DNA from: Clostridium sp.
GTDB taxonomy: Bacteria > Bacillota > Clostridia > Lachnospirales > Lachnospiraceae
Assembly (NCBI GenBank): GCA_023663815.1
Contig: JAMPGS010000012.1
Span: 1 to 42,843, forward strand
Length of the DNA: 42,843 nt
Reading direction: 5' to 3'
The notes under the pieces were generated by a model that searched no databases, was not told the DNA's origin, and worked only from the letters and a program-made list of their open reading frames with translations. Both the position numbers and the translations under genes were made by a program. This document shows, piece by piece, positions 15,706-24,134 of this stretch (position 1 is its first letter; each line of letters opens with the position of its first letter).

Positions 15706-16860
15706 ATGGAGGTATATTTAGATAATTCGGCAACCACCAGAAGCTTTGACGAGGTAGCTGCTCTGATGACCCAGATTATGTGTGAAGACTACGGAAATCC
15801 CTCAAGTCTCCATAGAAAGGGCGTTCAGGCAGAGAAATATATCCGTTATGCAAAGGATGTCATTGCCAGAAATTTAAAAGTAAGCGAAAAAGAAATATTT
15901 TTTACGTCAGGAGGAACGGAAGCGGATAATCTTGCCCTGCGGGGCGGCGCTTACGCAAACTGCCGGAGCGGCCGGCATTTGATTACCACGCAGATTGAGC
16001 ACCCGGCGGTGCTCCAAACAATGAAGCATTTGGAGGAAGAGGGCTTTCGGGTGACTTACCTGCCGGTGGACGGGAAGGGCTGTATCCGGCTTGAGGATTT
16101 GCATCGGGCCATCACGGGGGAAACGATTTTAGTTTCCATTATGCATACAAACAATGAGGTAGGGTCGCTGCAGCCCATAGCGGAGGCCGGGGCCCTTATA
16201 AAGAGCATTAATCCGCAGATTTTATTTCATGTTGACGCGGTGCAGGGCTATGGAAAATTTAGAATCCACCCTAAAAAAATGAAAATAGATTTATTGGCGG
16301 CCAGCGGCCATAAAATTCACGGCCCTAAGGGGAGCGGATTTTTGTATGTGGACGAAAGGGCAAAAATCAGGCCCATTCTTTTTGGCGGCGGGCAGCAGAG
16401 CGGCATCCGTTCGGGCACGGAGAATGTCCCTGCGATTGCCGGTTTGGCAAAGGCGGTGGAGATAGTTTACGCCCGGCTGGACAAGGAGGTTGAAAAGCTC
16501 TATAGCCTGAAAAGAGCCTTTGTGGAGGGCGTTCGGAGAATCGATAACGTTGTGGTGAACGGCCACCCCGACGAGACGGGAGCCCCCCATGTGGTGAGCG
16601 TTTCCATAAGGGGAGTCCGCAGCGAGGTTTTGCTTCATGCCTTGGAGGATAAGGACATTTATGTCTCTGCGGGAAGCGCCTGCTCCGCGCGCAAGCCCCA
16701 GCCCTCCGCAACCCTGCGCGCTATGGGAGTTTCGCAGGAGCTTTTGGGCTCCACCATACGGTTTAGCTTTTCCGTCTTTACCACCATGGAGGAAATTAAC
16801 TATACTTTGCAGACAATGTATGATATAATTCCCATGCTTAGGAAATATACCAGACGCTAG
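15706..16860 (+). CDS. cysteine desulfurase (NifS/IscS class)
   Basis: This 384-residue PLP enzyme removes sulfur from cysteine and passes a persulfide to an acceptor. It begins MEVYLDNSATT, has the PLP lysine in SGHKIHGPKGSG (Lys203), and the persulfide cysteine in YVSAGSACSARKP (Cys326). ATG 15706 lies just after GAGGAGA; an in-frame ATG at 15694 overlaps that site. The gene directly precedes thiI, so, as with NifZ in Bacillus, its product probably donates sulfur to ThiI for 4-thiouridine synthesis in tRNA. Confidence 0.94.
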   Translation: MEVYLDNSATTRSFDEVAALMTQIMCEDYGNPSSLHRKGVQAEKYIRYAKDVIARNLKVSEKEIFFTSGGTEADNLALRGGAYANCRSGRHLITTQIEHPAVLQTMKHLEEEGFRVTYLPVDGKGCIRLEDLHRAITGETILVSIMHTNNEVGSLQPIAEAGALIKSINPQILFHVDAVQGYGKFRIHPKKMKIDLLAASGHKIHGPKGSGFLYVDERAKIRPILFGGGQQSGIRSGTENVPAIAGLAKAVEIVYARLDKEVEKLYSLKRAFVEGVRRIDNVVVNGHPDETGAPHVVSVSIRGVRSEVLLHALEDKDIYVSAGSACSARKPQPSATLRAMGVSQELLGSTIRFSFSVFTTMEEINYTLQTMYDIIPMLRKYTRR

Positions 16861-16957
16861 GAACGGCGGCTGCCACCTAGGCGGCAGGGCGGGCAGAGAT
16901 AGTCTTGTTTTGCCGCTTTTGGCGGCTGTCTGTGAAATGGAAAGAAAAGGAACGGGA

Positions 16958-18163
16958 ATGTTTACGACATTTTTAATCAAATATGCGGAAATCGGCGTAA
17001 AGGGCAAAAATAGATATCTGTTTGAGGAGGCGCTGGTTCATCAGATAAAATATGTATTAAAGCGATGCGAGGGCGAATTTAAGGTTACCCGCACAGACGG
17101 ACGAATTTATATCCATGGGCTCTCGGAGTTTGACTATGACGAGACGGTGGATAATTTAAAGACGGTTTTCGGCATTTCCAGCATCTGCCCCGTTACCAGC
17201 GTGGAGGACGAGGGCTTTGAAAAGCTTGGAAAAAAGGTAACGGAATACATGGACAGGGTGTATGAGGACAAGCATATTACCTTTAAGGTTATGACAAGGC
17301 GGGCAAGGAAAAATTATCCCATGAATTCTATGGAGGTGAGCACGGAGTTAGGGAGCGTGCTGCTTGAGGCCTTTCCTGAAATGAAAGTGGATGTGCACAG
17401 CCCGCAGGTGATGCTTCATGTGGAAATTCGGGAAAAGATTTATATTTATTCTATTGAAATACCGGGGCCGGGAGGGATGCCGGTGGGAAGCAACGGAAAG
17501 TCCATGCTTCTTTTATCGGGAGGGATTGATTCTCCGGTAGCGGGATACATGATTGCCAAGAGGGGCGTAAAAATTGACGCGGTTTACTTTCATGCGCCGC
17601 CTTATACCAGCGAGTGGGCGAAGCAGAAGGTAGTCGATTTGGCGAAGCAGGTGTCGCGGTACGCGGGGCCGGTGTACCTTCATGTCGTCAGCTTTACGGA
17701 TATTCAGCTATATATTTATGAAAAATGTCCTCATGAGGAGCTTACGATTATTATGCGGCGGTATATGATGAGGATTGCGGAGGCGATTGCAAAACAAAAC
17801 GACTGCCTTGGCCTGATTACGGGCGAGAGCATCGGACAGGTGGCCTCCCAGACCGTCCAGTCCCTTGCCGTGACAAACGAGGTGTGCACCCTTCCGGTGT
17901 TCCGCCCCTTAATAGGGTTTGACAAGATGGAAATTGTGGAGATGGCGGAAAGGATAGGCACCTATGAGACTTCCATACTGCCATACGAGGACTGCTGCAC
18001 GATTTTTGTGGCAAAGCACCCGGTGACGAAGCCTAATTTAAAGATTATCAAGCGGCATGAACAATATTTAAGTGAAAAAATAGAGGAGCTTGTGCAAAAG
18101 GCGCTGGATACGGACGAAGTGATAATTGCAAGGTGGGATGAGAGAACTGAAGTTGAATTCTGA
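16958..18163 (+). CDS. thiI: tRNA 4-thiouridine synthase
   Basis: This 401-residue enzyme adenylates and thiolates U8 of tRNA. It has the N-terminal ferredoxin-like and THUMP domains (about 1-165) and an ATP-binding PP-loop, SGGIDSPVAG, starting at Ser187. It ends soon after the DCCTIFVAKHP segment and lacks the C-terminal rhodanese domain of the E. coli enzyme, as is normal for Firmicutes. The paired upstream cysteine desulfurase supplies the sulfur. ATG 16958 follows AAAGGAACGGG; an in-frame codon at 16910 is poorly placed. The stop codon lies inside the repeat at 18158-18222. Confidence 0.95.
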   Translation: MFTTFLIKYAEIGVKGKNRYLFEEALVHQIKYVLKRCEGEFKVTRTDGRIYIHGLSEFDYDETVDNLKTVFGISSICPVTSVEDEGFEKLGKKVTEYMDRVYEDKHITFKVMTRRARKNYPMNSMEVSTELGSVLLEAFPEMKVDVHSPQVMLHVEIREKIYIYSIEIPGPGGMPVGSNGKSMLLLSGGIDSPVAGYMIAKRGVKIDAVYFHAPPYTSEWAKQKVVDLAKQVSRYAGPVYLHVVSFTDIQLYIYEKCPHEELTIIMRRYMMRIAEAIAKQNDCLGLITGESIGQVASQTVQSLAVTNEVCTLPVFRPLIGFDKMEIVEMAERIGTYETSILPYEDCCTIFVAKHPVTKPNLKIIKRHEQYLSEKIEELVQKALDTDEVIIARWDERTEVEF

Positions 18164-18222
18164 CAATCGAGTAGGGAAGGTTTTTCACCCCACTCGCTGC
18201 GCGGCCCGTGCGCCACTTTTGC
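18158..18222. repeat. convergent-gene repeat, copy A
   Basis: The block TCTGACAATCGAGTAGGGAA, then a stem-loop (CGAGTAGGG with CCCCACTCG, one mismatch), then CTGCGCGGCCCGTGCGCC, matches copy B at 27834-27891. It contains the TGA stop of thiI. Both copies lie between a + strand gene and a - strand gene pointing at each other, just outside the terminator. Confidence 0.6.
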
Positions 18223-18244
18223 GGCTTCTCCTCTGCACACAACA

Positions 18245-18271
18245 GAAAAAGCTGGCTTCAAAAAGCCAGCT
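18245..18271 (-). terminator. intrinsic terminator of the HPr-like gene
   Basis: AGCTGGCTT (18250-18258) pairs perfectly with AAGCCAGCT (18263-18271) around CAAA. Read on the - strand it is followed by five T, so it serves the - strand gene that ends at 18312. On the + strand it lacks a T-run but could still slow transcription from thiI. Confidence 0.85.
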
Positions 18272-18311
18272 TCGCTATGTTCTGTAGAATTGGCCTGCAA
18301 AAAGGCGGGTG

Positions 18312-18542
18312 TTAAATCAGGTAAGGTTTTAACGCTTCCATGACTTCATCGAGATTATCTTCCGCATGGATATTTAAGTCGATTGCCTTTGACAGATCCA
18401 GACTAAAAATTCCCATGATAGATTTGGCGTCGATTACGTATCTTCCCGATACCAAATCAAAGTCGTAATCAAACTTTGTGATGTCGTTGACGAAAGATTT
18501 TACCTTGTCGATTGAATTTAATGAAATCTGAACTGTTTTCAT
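18312..18542 (-). CDS. HPr-like protein lacking the phosphorylation histidine
   Basis: This 76-residue protein has HPr-like length and fold pattern, with SGRYVIDAKSIMGIFSLDLSKAIDL matching the conserved 'vdaKSilgllsL' segment of HPr. The N-terminal loop that normally holds the phosphorylated histidine (GIHARPA) reads NSIDKVKSFVND instead, with no histidine. The Ser46 region (KSIMG) is kept. It is therefore unlikely to carry PTS phosphate but could be a regulatory or scaffold protein. Its start ATG follows GAGG supplied by leader repeat copy 2. Confidence 0.8.
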   Translation of the reverse strand: MKTVQISLNSIDKVKSFVNDITKFDYDFDLVSGRYVIDAKSIMGIFSLDLSKAIDLNIHAEDNLDEVMEALKPYLI

Positions 18543-18548
18543 AGTTTA

Positions 18549-18648
18549 CCTCATTTCTGCGCTGCTTTTTGCGCATAACAGAGTTTGTGGATGCAGCGCA
18601 GACACAAACTCTTTGAGTGAAAGATTTATCTTTCACTCTTCCTCCTTG
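18549..18648 (-). promoter_or_regulatory. dispersed 5' leader repeat, copy 2, two hairpins plus ribosome binding site
   Basis: Read on the - strand, this copy begins GGAGGAAGAGTGAAAG. Hairpin 1 (18615-18638) has an 11-base perfect inverted repeat. Hairpin 2 has stem AGAGTTTGTG/CACAAACTCT (18603-18612 with 18580-18589) and loop TCTGCGCTGCATC (18590-18602). GCAGCGCAGA then ATGAGG (18549-18565) follow, ending a few bases before the ATG of the HPr-like gene. The loop sequence TCTGCGCTGC is the exact reverse complement of GCAGCGCAGA beside the ribosome site, so two alternative folds are possible. Confidence 0.65.
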
Positions 18649-18720
18649 ATTTTTCATACCTTCTGCCATTATAGTAATCGTTAAAAACCGAAAAGTCAAT
18701 GTTAAAAGGATACAAAAAAA

Positions 18721-20115
18721 GTGGGAAACAAAATGAAAAGTGTGTCATTTCATAATCTGGGCTGTAAAGTAAACGGATATGAAATGGACTATATGCAACA
18801 AATTATGGAAGAAAAAGGTTATAATATTGTCCCGTTCGGTGAAAAAGCCGATATTTATATTATCAACACCTGCACGGTAACCAATATTGCGGACAGGAAG
18901 AGCCGCCAGATGCTCCACCGCGCTAAAAAGCTGAACCCGGAAGCGGTGGTGGTGGCCGTGGGATGCTATGTCCAGACGGGAAAAGAGGATGCGCTAAGGG
19001 ACATGAGCATTGACCTTGCCATAGGAAATAACAGAAAAAAAGACTTAATTCCCATTCTTGAAGAATATTTGGCCGCTAGGGAAAAGGAGCAAAGCGGGGA
19101 AGACAAAGCCTGCCATAAGACGCTTTGTGGGAAAACGATTATCGATATCGGCCGCGCAAACGAGTATGAAAATATGGAATTATCCCGCACGGCGGAGCAC
19201 ACAAGGGCGTTTATCAAGGTGCAGGACGGCTGTAATCAATTTTGCTCCTACTGCATTATCCCCTATGCTAGAGGGCGAATCAGAAGCCGGGAAGCGAAGG
19301 ACGTGCTGGAGGAAGTGCAGAGGCTTGCGGGAAACGGATACCGCGAGGCGGTTCTCACAGGGATTCACTTAAGCTCTTATGGAATGGAGGCAGGGGAAGA
19401 TTTTTCAAAAAGCAGACTCCTTGAGCTGATACAGAGGGTGCAGCAGGTTCCGGGCATTGAGCGCATCCGGCTGGGGTCTTTGGAGCCCAGAATCATCACG
19501 GAGGAATTTGTTTCGAGGCTAAAGGAATGTACAAAGTTGTGCCCGCACTTTCATCTTTCCCTGCAAAGCGGATGCGACAGCGTTCTTCGGAGAATGAATA
19601 GAAAATATTCCGCGGAGGAATACTATGAAAAGGTGTGTATTTTGCGGAGTTATTTTGACGAACCCGCTATTACTACCGATGTGATTGTGGGTTTTCCGGG
19701 GGAGAGTAAGGAGGAATTTGAGCAGACGCGGGCGTTTCTTGGCCGGGTTGGGTTTTATGAGATGCATGTGTTTAAATATTCCAAGAGAAAAGGGACGCCG
19801 GCGGCCCTTATGGATGGGCAGGTTCCAAAGGAAATTAAGGCCCTGCGCAGCAGCAGCCTTTTGGCCTTGGAAAAGGAAATGTCCCGGCAGTTTAGGGAAA
19901 AATATTTACATAGGAAGTCAAAGGTTTTATTTGAGGAAGAAAAGCTGATAGACGGGAAGCGGTATCGGCTTGGCTTTACCGGAGAGTATATCCGCGCGGC
20001 CTGCGGGGGTGAGAATGAATTTTACGGGAAAGCCCTTTCGGGGCGGATACTTTCAGGGGAATTGACAGATTTTTTAAAACCTGATATTTTGTTGTTTGAG
20101 CCGCAAATCCATTGA
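18721..20115 (+). CDS. mtaB: tRNA t6A37 methylthiotransferase
   Basis: This 464-residue radical SAM enzyme adds a methylthio group to t6A37 of tRNA. The N-terminal MTTase domain has cysteines Cys15 (LGCKVNGYE), Cys51 (NTCTVTNIADRKS) and Cys82 (VGCYVQTG). The second cluster is CNQFCSYC (Cys171, Cys175, Cys178). NIADRKSRQ and LGCKVN place it in the MtaB rather than MiaB branch. I keep GTG 18721 because AAAAGGA is 10 bases upstream; an ATG at 18733 is also possible. It is divergent from the HPr-like gene. Confidence 0.95.
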   Translation: MGNKMKSVSFHNLGCKVNGYEMDYMQQIMEEKGYNIVPFGEKADIYIINTCTVTNIADRKSRQMLHRAKKLNPEAVVVAVGCYVQTGKEDALRDMSIDLAIGNNRKKDLIPILEEYLAAREKEQSGEDKACHKTLCGKTIIDIGRANEYENMELSRTAEHTRAFIKVQDGCNQFCSYCIIPYARGRIRSREAKDVLEEVQRLAGNGYREAVLTGIHLSSYGMEAGEDFSKSRLLELIQRVQQVPGIERIRLGSLEPRIITEEFVSRLKECTKLCPHFHLSLQSGCDSVLRRMNRKYSAEEYYEKVCILRSYFDEPAITTDVIVGFPGESKEEFEQTRAFLGRVGFYEMHVFKYSKRKGTPAALMDGQVPKEIKALRSSSLLALEKEMSRQFREKYLHRKSKVLFEEEKLIDGKRYRLGFTGEYIRAACGGENEFYGKALSGRILSGELTDFLKPDILLFEPQIH

Positions 20116-20121
20116 ATTTTA

Positions 20122-20130
20122 TGATATAAT
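20122..20130 (+). promoter_or_regulatory. extended -10 promoter of the ireB-ruvX unit
   Basis: TGATATAAT fits the extended -10 consensus TGnTATAAT, 44 bases before the ireB ATG. No good -35 is present, as is common for extended -10 promoters. Confidence 0.55.
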
Positions 20131-20173
20131 GGGGTAAGATAAGAACAAACGAACGTTTAAAGGGGTGTTTTAT

Positions 20174-20434
20174 ATGCAGGATTTGGGAAATACACAGTTT
20201 TTCAGAGTGGAAACAGATAATACAAGCGTGAAGGAAATATTGACGGAAGTGTATGCGGCGTTGACAGAGAAAGGCTATAATCCTGTAAATCAAATTGTGG
20301 GGTACATTATGTCCGGCGACCCCACCTACATCACCAGCCATAAAAATGCCAGAAGCCTCATCATGAAGGTTGAGCGCGACGAGTTAGTGGAAGAGCTTTT
20401 GACGGAGTATATCAAAAACAATCATTGGAAATAA
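20174..20434 (+). CDS. ireB: IreB family regulatory phosphoprotein
   Basis: This 86-residue protein of the former DUF965 family has the conserved core [39 protein letters not shown]. In Enterococcus, IreB is phosphorylated by the Ser/Thr kinase IreK and acts in cell-wall stress and cephalosporin resistance; threonines near the N terminus (about residues 7-17) fit the phosphorylation region. ATG 20174 lies 8 bases after AAAGGGGTG; an in-frame GTG at 20165 overlaps that site. It is followed by ruvX, the usual Firmicute order. Confidence 0.94.
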   Translation: MQDLGNTQFFRVETDNTSVKEILTEVYAALTEKGYNPVNQIVGYIMSGDPTYITSHKNARSLIMKVERDELVEELLTEYIKNNHWK

Positions 20435-20488
20435 TGTCGGATAGGAGAAGGCCTGCGGCTGTATAAAGGCAGGCTGTGGAAAGTATAT

Positions 20489-20932
20489 ATGCGTATAATG
20501 GGGCTGGATTTTGGCTCAAAAACGGTAGGCGTGGCAATCAGCGACCCGCTGCTTATTACCGCTCAGGGCGTGGAAATTATCAGAAGAAAAGAGGAAAACA
20601 AGCTGCGCCAGACACTGGCAAGAATCGAGGCGCTGGTTCTGGAATATCAGGTAGAAGAGATTGTTCTTGGACTGCCGAAGAACATGAACGATACCTTGGG
20701 ACCTAGAGTGGAAAAGACATTGGAATTTCAGGAGAAGCTGGAACGGCGGACGGGCCTGCCGGTACATACATGGGATGAAAGACTGACTACGGTGGCGGCG
20801 GATAAAGCCATGATAGAAGCGGGGATACGGCGGGAAAACCGGAAAGAATATGTGGATGAAATTGCAGCCGTTCTTATTTTGCAGGGATTTTTGGATATGC
20901 GGAGGAATACTGCGCATAAAGCGGAGCAGTAA
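20489..20932 (+). CDS. ruvX: Holliday junction resolvase / rRNA processing nuclease RuvX
   Basis: This 147-residue YqgF family nuclease has an RNase H fold. It begins [21 protein letters not shown] with the first catalytic Asp. It continues with [19 protein letters not shown], the WDERLTT motif and a C-terminal [16 protein letters not shown] with the final acidic residue. Family members resolve recombination junctions and mature 16S rRNA ends. ATG 20489 follows GTGGAAAG; ATG 20498 is a less likely alternative. Confidence 0.93.
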   Translation: MRIMGLDFGSKTVGVAISDPLLITAQGVEIIRRKEENKLRQTLARIEALVLEYQVEEIVLGLPKNMNDTLGPRVEKTLEFQEKLERRTGLPVHTWDERLTTVAADKAMIEAGIRRENRKEYVDEIAAVLILQGFLDMRRNTAHKAEQ

Positions 20933-20949
20933 GGCAGGGAGAAGATTAA

Positions 20950-21204
20950 GTGGAAAAGATTAAATTTACGCTGGATACACAGGAGAGCGTGGAGTTTTAT
21001 GTTTTGGAACAGACGAAGCTGGGGGGAAGTCAGTATATTTTGGTGACGGATACTCAGGAAGGCGACGGGGAAGCCCTTATTTTGAAGGAAGTTTCAGAGC
21101 AGGGCTTAAAAGAATGTGTCTATGAAGTGGTGGAGGACGACATGGAGCTGGAGGCGTTGGCGGCCGTGTTTGAGAATCTGCTGGAGGACATTGAACTCAC
21201 GTAA
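20950..21204 (+). CDS. DUF1292 family protein
   Basis: This small acidic protein of 84 residues starts at GTG 20950 behind GGAGAAG. It has the DUF1292 pattern: FTLDTQESVEFYVLEQTKLGGSQYILV, an acidic EGDGEALILKE, and VVEDDMELEALAAVFENLL. The function is not known. It consistently follows ireB and ruvX in Firmicutes, which supports the identification. The 140-base gap before RNase J has no terminator. Confidence 0.88.
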   Translation: MEKIKFTLDTQESVEFYVLEQTKLGGSQYILVTDTQEGDGEALILKEVSEQGLKECVYEVVEDDMELEALAAVFENLLEDIELT

Positions 21205-21344
21205 AAGCTGTGGGCCGGAGTAATTAAGGAACTGTAAAAGTAAGTAAATCGCTGTTTTTAGCGGGATGCGGGTTTTTAAGCAGCTCCTAAGGTGTTTCCG
21301 GGGTGGAAATATCCTTGATAAAAAAGAAGATGGAGGTAGACTAT

Positions 21345-23024
21345 TTGAAAAAAATTGAACAGAAAAACGGCTCAGGGCTGAAGATTATCCCGCTGGGAGG
21401 TCTTGAGCAGATTGGCATGAACATTACTGCCTTTGAGTACGAGGACAGTATTGTTGTTGTGGACTGCGGTCTTTCCTTCCCAGAGGACGATATGCTGGGG
21501 ATTGATTTAGTGATTCCAGACGTTACCTATTTAAAAAATAATATTGAAAAAGTAAAGGGATTTGTGATTACCCATGGACATGAGGATCACATTGGCGCGC
21601 TGCCCTATGTGCTCCGCGATATCAACGCTCCGATTTACGCTACAAAGCTTACCATGGGAATTATTGAAAATAAATTAAAGGAGCATAACCTGACAAACAA
21701 CACAAGGCGGAAGGTGGTAAAATTTGGCCAGTCCATTAACTTGGGCCAGTTCCGCATTGAGTTTATCAGAACCAACCATAGTATTGTGGATGCGGCTGCG
21801 CTGGCGATTTATTCTCCGGCGGGCATCGTGGTGCATACGGGGGATTTTAAGGTAGATTATACGCCGGTATTTGGGGATGCTATCGACCTGCAGCGTCTGG
21901 CGGAAATCGGAAAAAAAGGCGTGCTGGCGCTGATGTGCGACTCCACCAACGCGGAGAGACCGGGCTTTACCCCCTCGGAGCGCACGGTGGGGAAAACCTT
22001 CGACAATATTTTTCAGGAGCACAAAAGCACCCGTATCATCATTGCAACTTTTGCTTCCAATGTGGACAGGGTGAGACAGATTATCAATTCGGCGCATAAA
22101 TTTGGACGCAAGGTGGTGGTGGAAGGCCGCAGCATGGTAAATATTATCGAGACGGCCACCTCCCTAGGCTATCTGGAAATTCCAGATAATACGCTGATTG
22201 ACACGGAGATGCTCAAAAATTATCCCGACGAAAAAACAGTGATTATCACTACCGGAAGTCAGGGAGAAAGCATGGCGGCCTTAAGCCGCATGGCGGAGGA
22301 CAACCACAAGAAAATTTCCATCGGCCCCGGCGATACGGTTATTTTTTCCTCCCACCCAATTCCCGGAAACGAGAAAGCCGTTACTAACGTGATTAACGAG
22401 CTGCTGCTAAAAGGCGCCGACGTGATTTTTCAGGACGTACATGTTTCGGGCCATGCCTGTCAGGAGGAGATTAAGCTGATTTATTCTCTGGTGCGGCCTC
22501 AATACGCGATTCCCGTCCATGGGGAATACAAGCACTTAAAGGCTCAGGCGAAAATTGTAAAGGAACTTGGAATTGCCAAGGAGAATATATTTATTTTGCG
22601 GTCCGGCGATGTGCTGGAGCTCTCGCAGGAAAAAGCCGAGGTGATTGACAAGGTACCGGTAGGGGATATCTTGGTGGACGGCCTTGGCGTGGGCGATGTG
22701 GGAAACATCGTGCTCCGGGACAGACAGCATTTGGCGGAGGACGGCATTGTCATAGTAGTGCTTGGACTGAACAGCTTCACGGACGAGCTGGTAAGCGGCC
22801 CGGATATTGTGACGAGAGGGTTTGTGTACGTTCGGGAATCCGACGAGCTGATAGAGGAGGCCCGGACAGTGGTTCACGAAGCGGTGGAAGGGTGCCTGAA
22901 CAGAGGAATCGCCGACTGGGGAAAGCTCAAGAGCTCTATCAAGGACGCTCTGGGCGAGTTTGTGTGGAAAAAGACCAAGAGGCGGCCGATGATTCTTCCT
23001 ATTATAATGGAGATAGAAATTTAG
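21345..23024 (+). CDS. rnj: ribonuclease J
   Basis: This 559-residue beta-CASP metallo-beta-lactamase RNase has endonuclease and 5'-to-3' exonuclease activity and is central to mRNA decay and rRNA maturation. The zinc motif HGHEDH starts at His77. HTGDFKVDYTP, DSTNAERPG and the C-terminal PVHGEYKHL are all present. The usual C-terminal domain follows. I prefer TTG 21345 because GGAGGT lies 7 bases upstream and the length matches relatives; the in-frame GTG at 21303 would add 14 residues without a clear site. Confidence 0.94.
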   Translation: MKKIEQKNGSGLKIIPLGGLEQIGMNITAFEYEDSIVVVDCGLSFPEDDMLGIDLVIPDVTYLKNNIEKVKGFVITHGHEDHIGALPYVLRDINAPIYATKLTMGIIENKLKEHNLTNNTRRKVVKFGQSINLGQFRIEFIRTNHSIVDAAALAIYSPAGIVVHTGDFKVDYTPVFGDAIDLQRLAEIGKKGVLALMCDSTNAERPGFTPSERTVGKTFDNIFQEHKSTRIIIATFASNVDRVRQIINSAHKFGRKVVVEGRSMVNIIETATSLGYLEIPDNTLIDTEMLKNYPDEKTVIITTGSQGESMAALSRMAEDNHKKISIGPGDTVIFSSHPIPGNEKAVTNVINELLLKGADVIFQDVHVSGHACQEEIKLIYSLVRPQYAIPVHGEYKHLKAQAKIVKELGIAKENIFILRSGDVLELSQEKAEVIDKVPVGDILVDGLGVGDVGNIVLRDRQHLAEDGIVIVVLGLNSFTDELVSGPDIVTRGFVYVRESDELIEEARTVVHEAVEGCLNRGIADWGKLKSSIKDALGEFVWKKTKRRPMILPIIMEIEI

Positions 23025-23058
23025 TTTTTTACCGCTTTGAGAAAGGTGTGATAATTTC

Positions 23059-23454
23059 ATGAATGTGAAATACTTAATCATCACAATGGCAGAAACCATA
23101 ATTAAAATAGTGATTCTTGCGGCCGTTGTCATATTTGTTTTTCGTACCGCCACGGAGGCCTATGATTTTGGCTACCGGGTGTTTGCGGACGAGCCAATGT
23201 CTATTTCCAACGGCAGGACCATCACGGTAGGCGTTGCGGAGAACGCGTCGCTTAAGGATATCGCGCAGATGCTTGAGGAAAAGGGATTAATCAGCGATGC
23301 AAAGCTGTTTATGGTGCAGGAGCTGCTTTCCGCGCATCACGGGAAAATCCGTCCCGGCATTTATGATTTGAGCACGGACATGAAGGCGGAGCAGATGCTG
23401 GCGATTATGTCGGCGGTTCCTGAGGGCGAAGAAGAGGAAGAAGAGGAAGAGTGA
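23059..23454 (+). CDS. membrane protein with MltG/YceG-like N-terminal domain only
   Basis: This 131-residue protein has one transmembrane helix (about 12-32) and an extracytoplasmic domain. The segment ITVGVAENASLKDIAQMLEEKGLISDAKLF...PGIYDLSTDMKAEQMLAIMS matches the LysM-like N-terminal part of MltG (YceG) lytic transglycosylases. The catalytic domain of MltG is absent; the protein ends in a run of nine or more glutamates. It could bind peptidoglycan or regulate MltG. The stop codon overlaps the next start (GTGA). Confidence 0.75.
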   Translation: MNVKYLIITMAETIIKIVILAAVVIFVFRTATEAYDFGYRVFADEPMSISNGRTITVGVAENASLKDIAQMLEEKGLISDAKLFMVQELLSAHHGKIRPGIYDLSTDMKAEQMLAIMSAVPEGEEEEEEEE

Positions 23455-24095
23455 TTACGGAAGAAAGAGTTAAAGTGTTCATTAATTCCTTCGATACGGG
23501 GAACACGCCTTTTTTAAATGAATTGGAACAGACTGCGTTAAAAACCAATGTGCCGATTATCAGGCAGGAAGTACAGAGCCTTTTAAGGCTTCTTCTTGCT
23601 ATCCAATCGCCGAAGCGGATTTTGGAGGTGGGAACGGCAATTGGTTTTTCTGCGCTTTTGATGAGCGAATATGGGCCGGAGGATTGTGAGATTACCACTA
23701 TAGAAAAGTATGAAAAAAGGATTCCGCTGGCCCTGGAGAATTTTAAGCGGGCGGGAAAAGAAGAAAAAATCACGCTGCTTGAAGGGGACGCGGCCGATAT
23801 TTTAAAGAACCTAACCGGCAGCTATGACTTTATTTTTATGGACGCCGCAAAGGGTCAGTATATCCATTTCCTGCCAGATATATTGCGTCTGCTTGAAAAG
23901 GGCGGCCTTTTAATATCCGACAATGTGCTGCAGGACGGCGACGTAATGGAGTCCCGCTTTGCGGTCACAAGGCGGGACCGCACGATTCACAGCCGGATGC
24001 GGGAGTACCTCTATGAGCTGACGCACAACGCGCGGCTTCGGACAAACATTCTCCCCGTAGGCGACGGCGTAACGATAAGTGTGAAATTGTGGTAA
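23451..24095 (+). CDS. O-methyltransferase, class I SAM-dependent
   Basis: This 214-residue member of the O-methyltransferase 3 family resembles TrmR-type tRNA methyltransferases and catechol O-methyltransferases. SAM-binding ILEVGTAIGFSALLM and the metal-site FIFMDAAKGQYIHFLPD are followed by LLISDNVLQDGDV. In Bacillus, the related TrmR methylates ho5U34 in tRNA. The next gene is a U32 peptidase-family protein, a family that includes tRNA hydroxylation factors, so a tRNA role is a reasonable inference. The GTG start overlaps the upstream stop by four bases; GGAAGAAGAGGAAGAG serves as the ribosome site. Confidence 0.87.
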   Translation: MITEERVKVFINSFDTGNTPFLNELEQTALKTNVPIIRQEVQSLLRLLLAIQSPKRILEVGTAIGFSALLMSEYGPEDCEITTIEKYEKRIPLALENFKRAGKEEKITLLEGDAADILKNLTGSYDFIFMDAAKGQYIHFLPDILRLLEKGGLLISDNVLQDGDVMESRFAVTRRDRTIHSRMREYLYELTHNARLRTNILPVGDGVTISVKLW

Positions 24096-24134
24096 GACCT
24101 GTGGTAAGGAGGGACCCGCAAAATAGGAGGGCCT

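Noticed and set aside
16291-17007. Long - strand ORF of 238 codons opposite the cysteine desulfurase
   Set aside because: It is a shadow of the coding strand. The + strand has the complete catalytic motifs of a known enzyme and proper ribosome sites.
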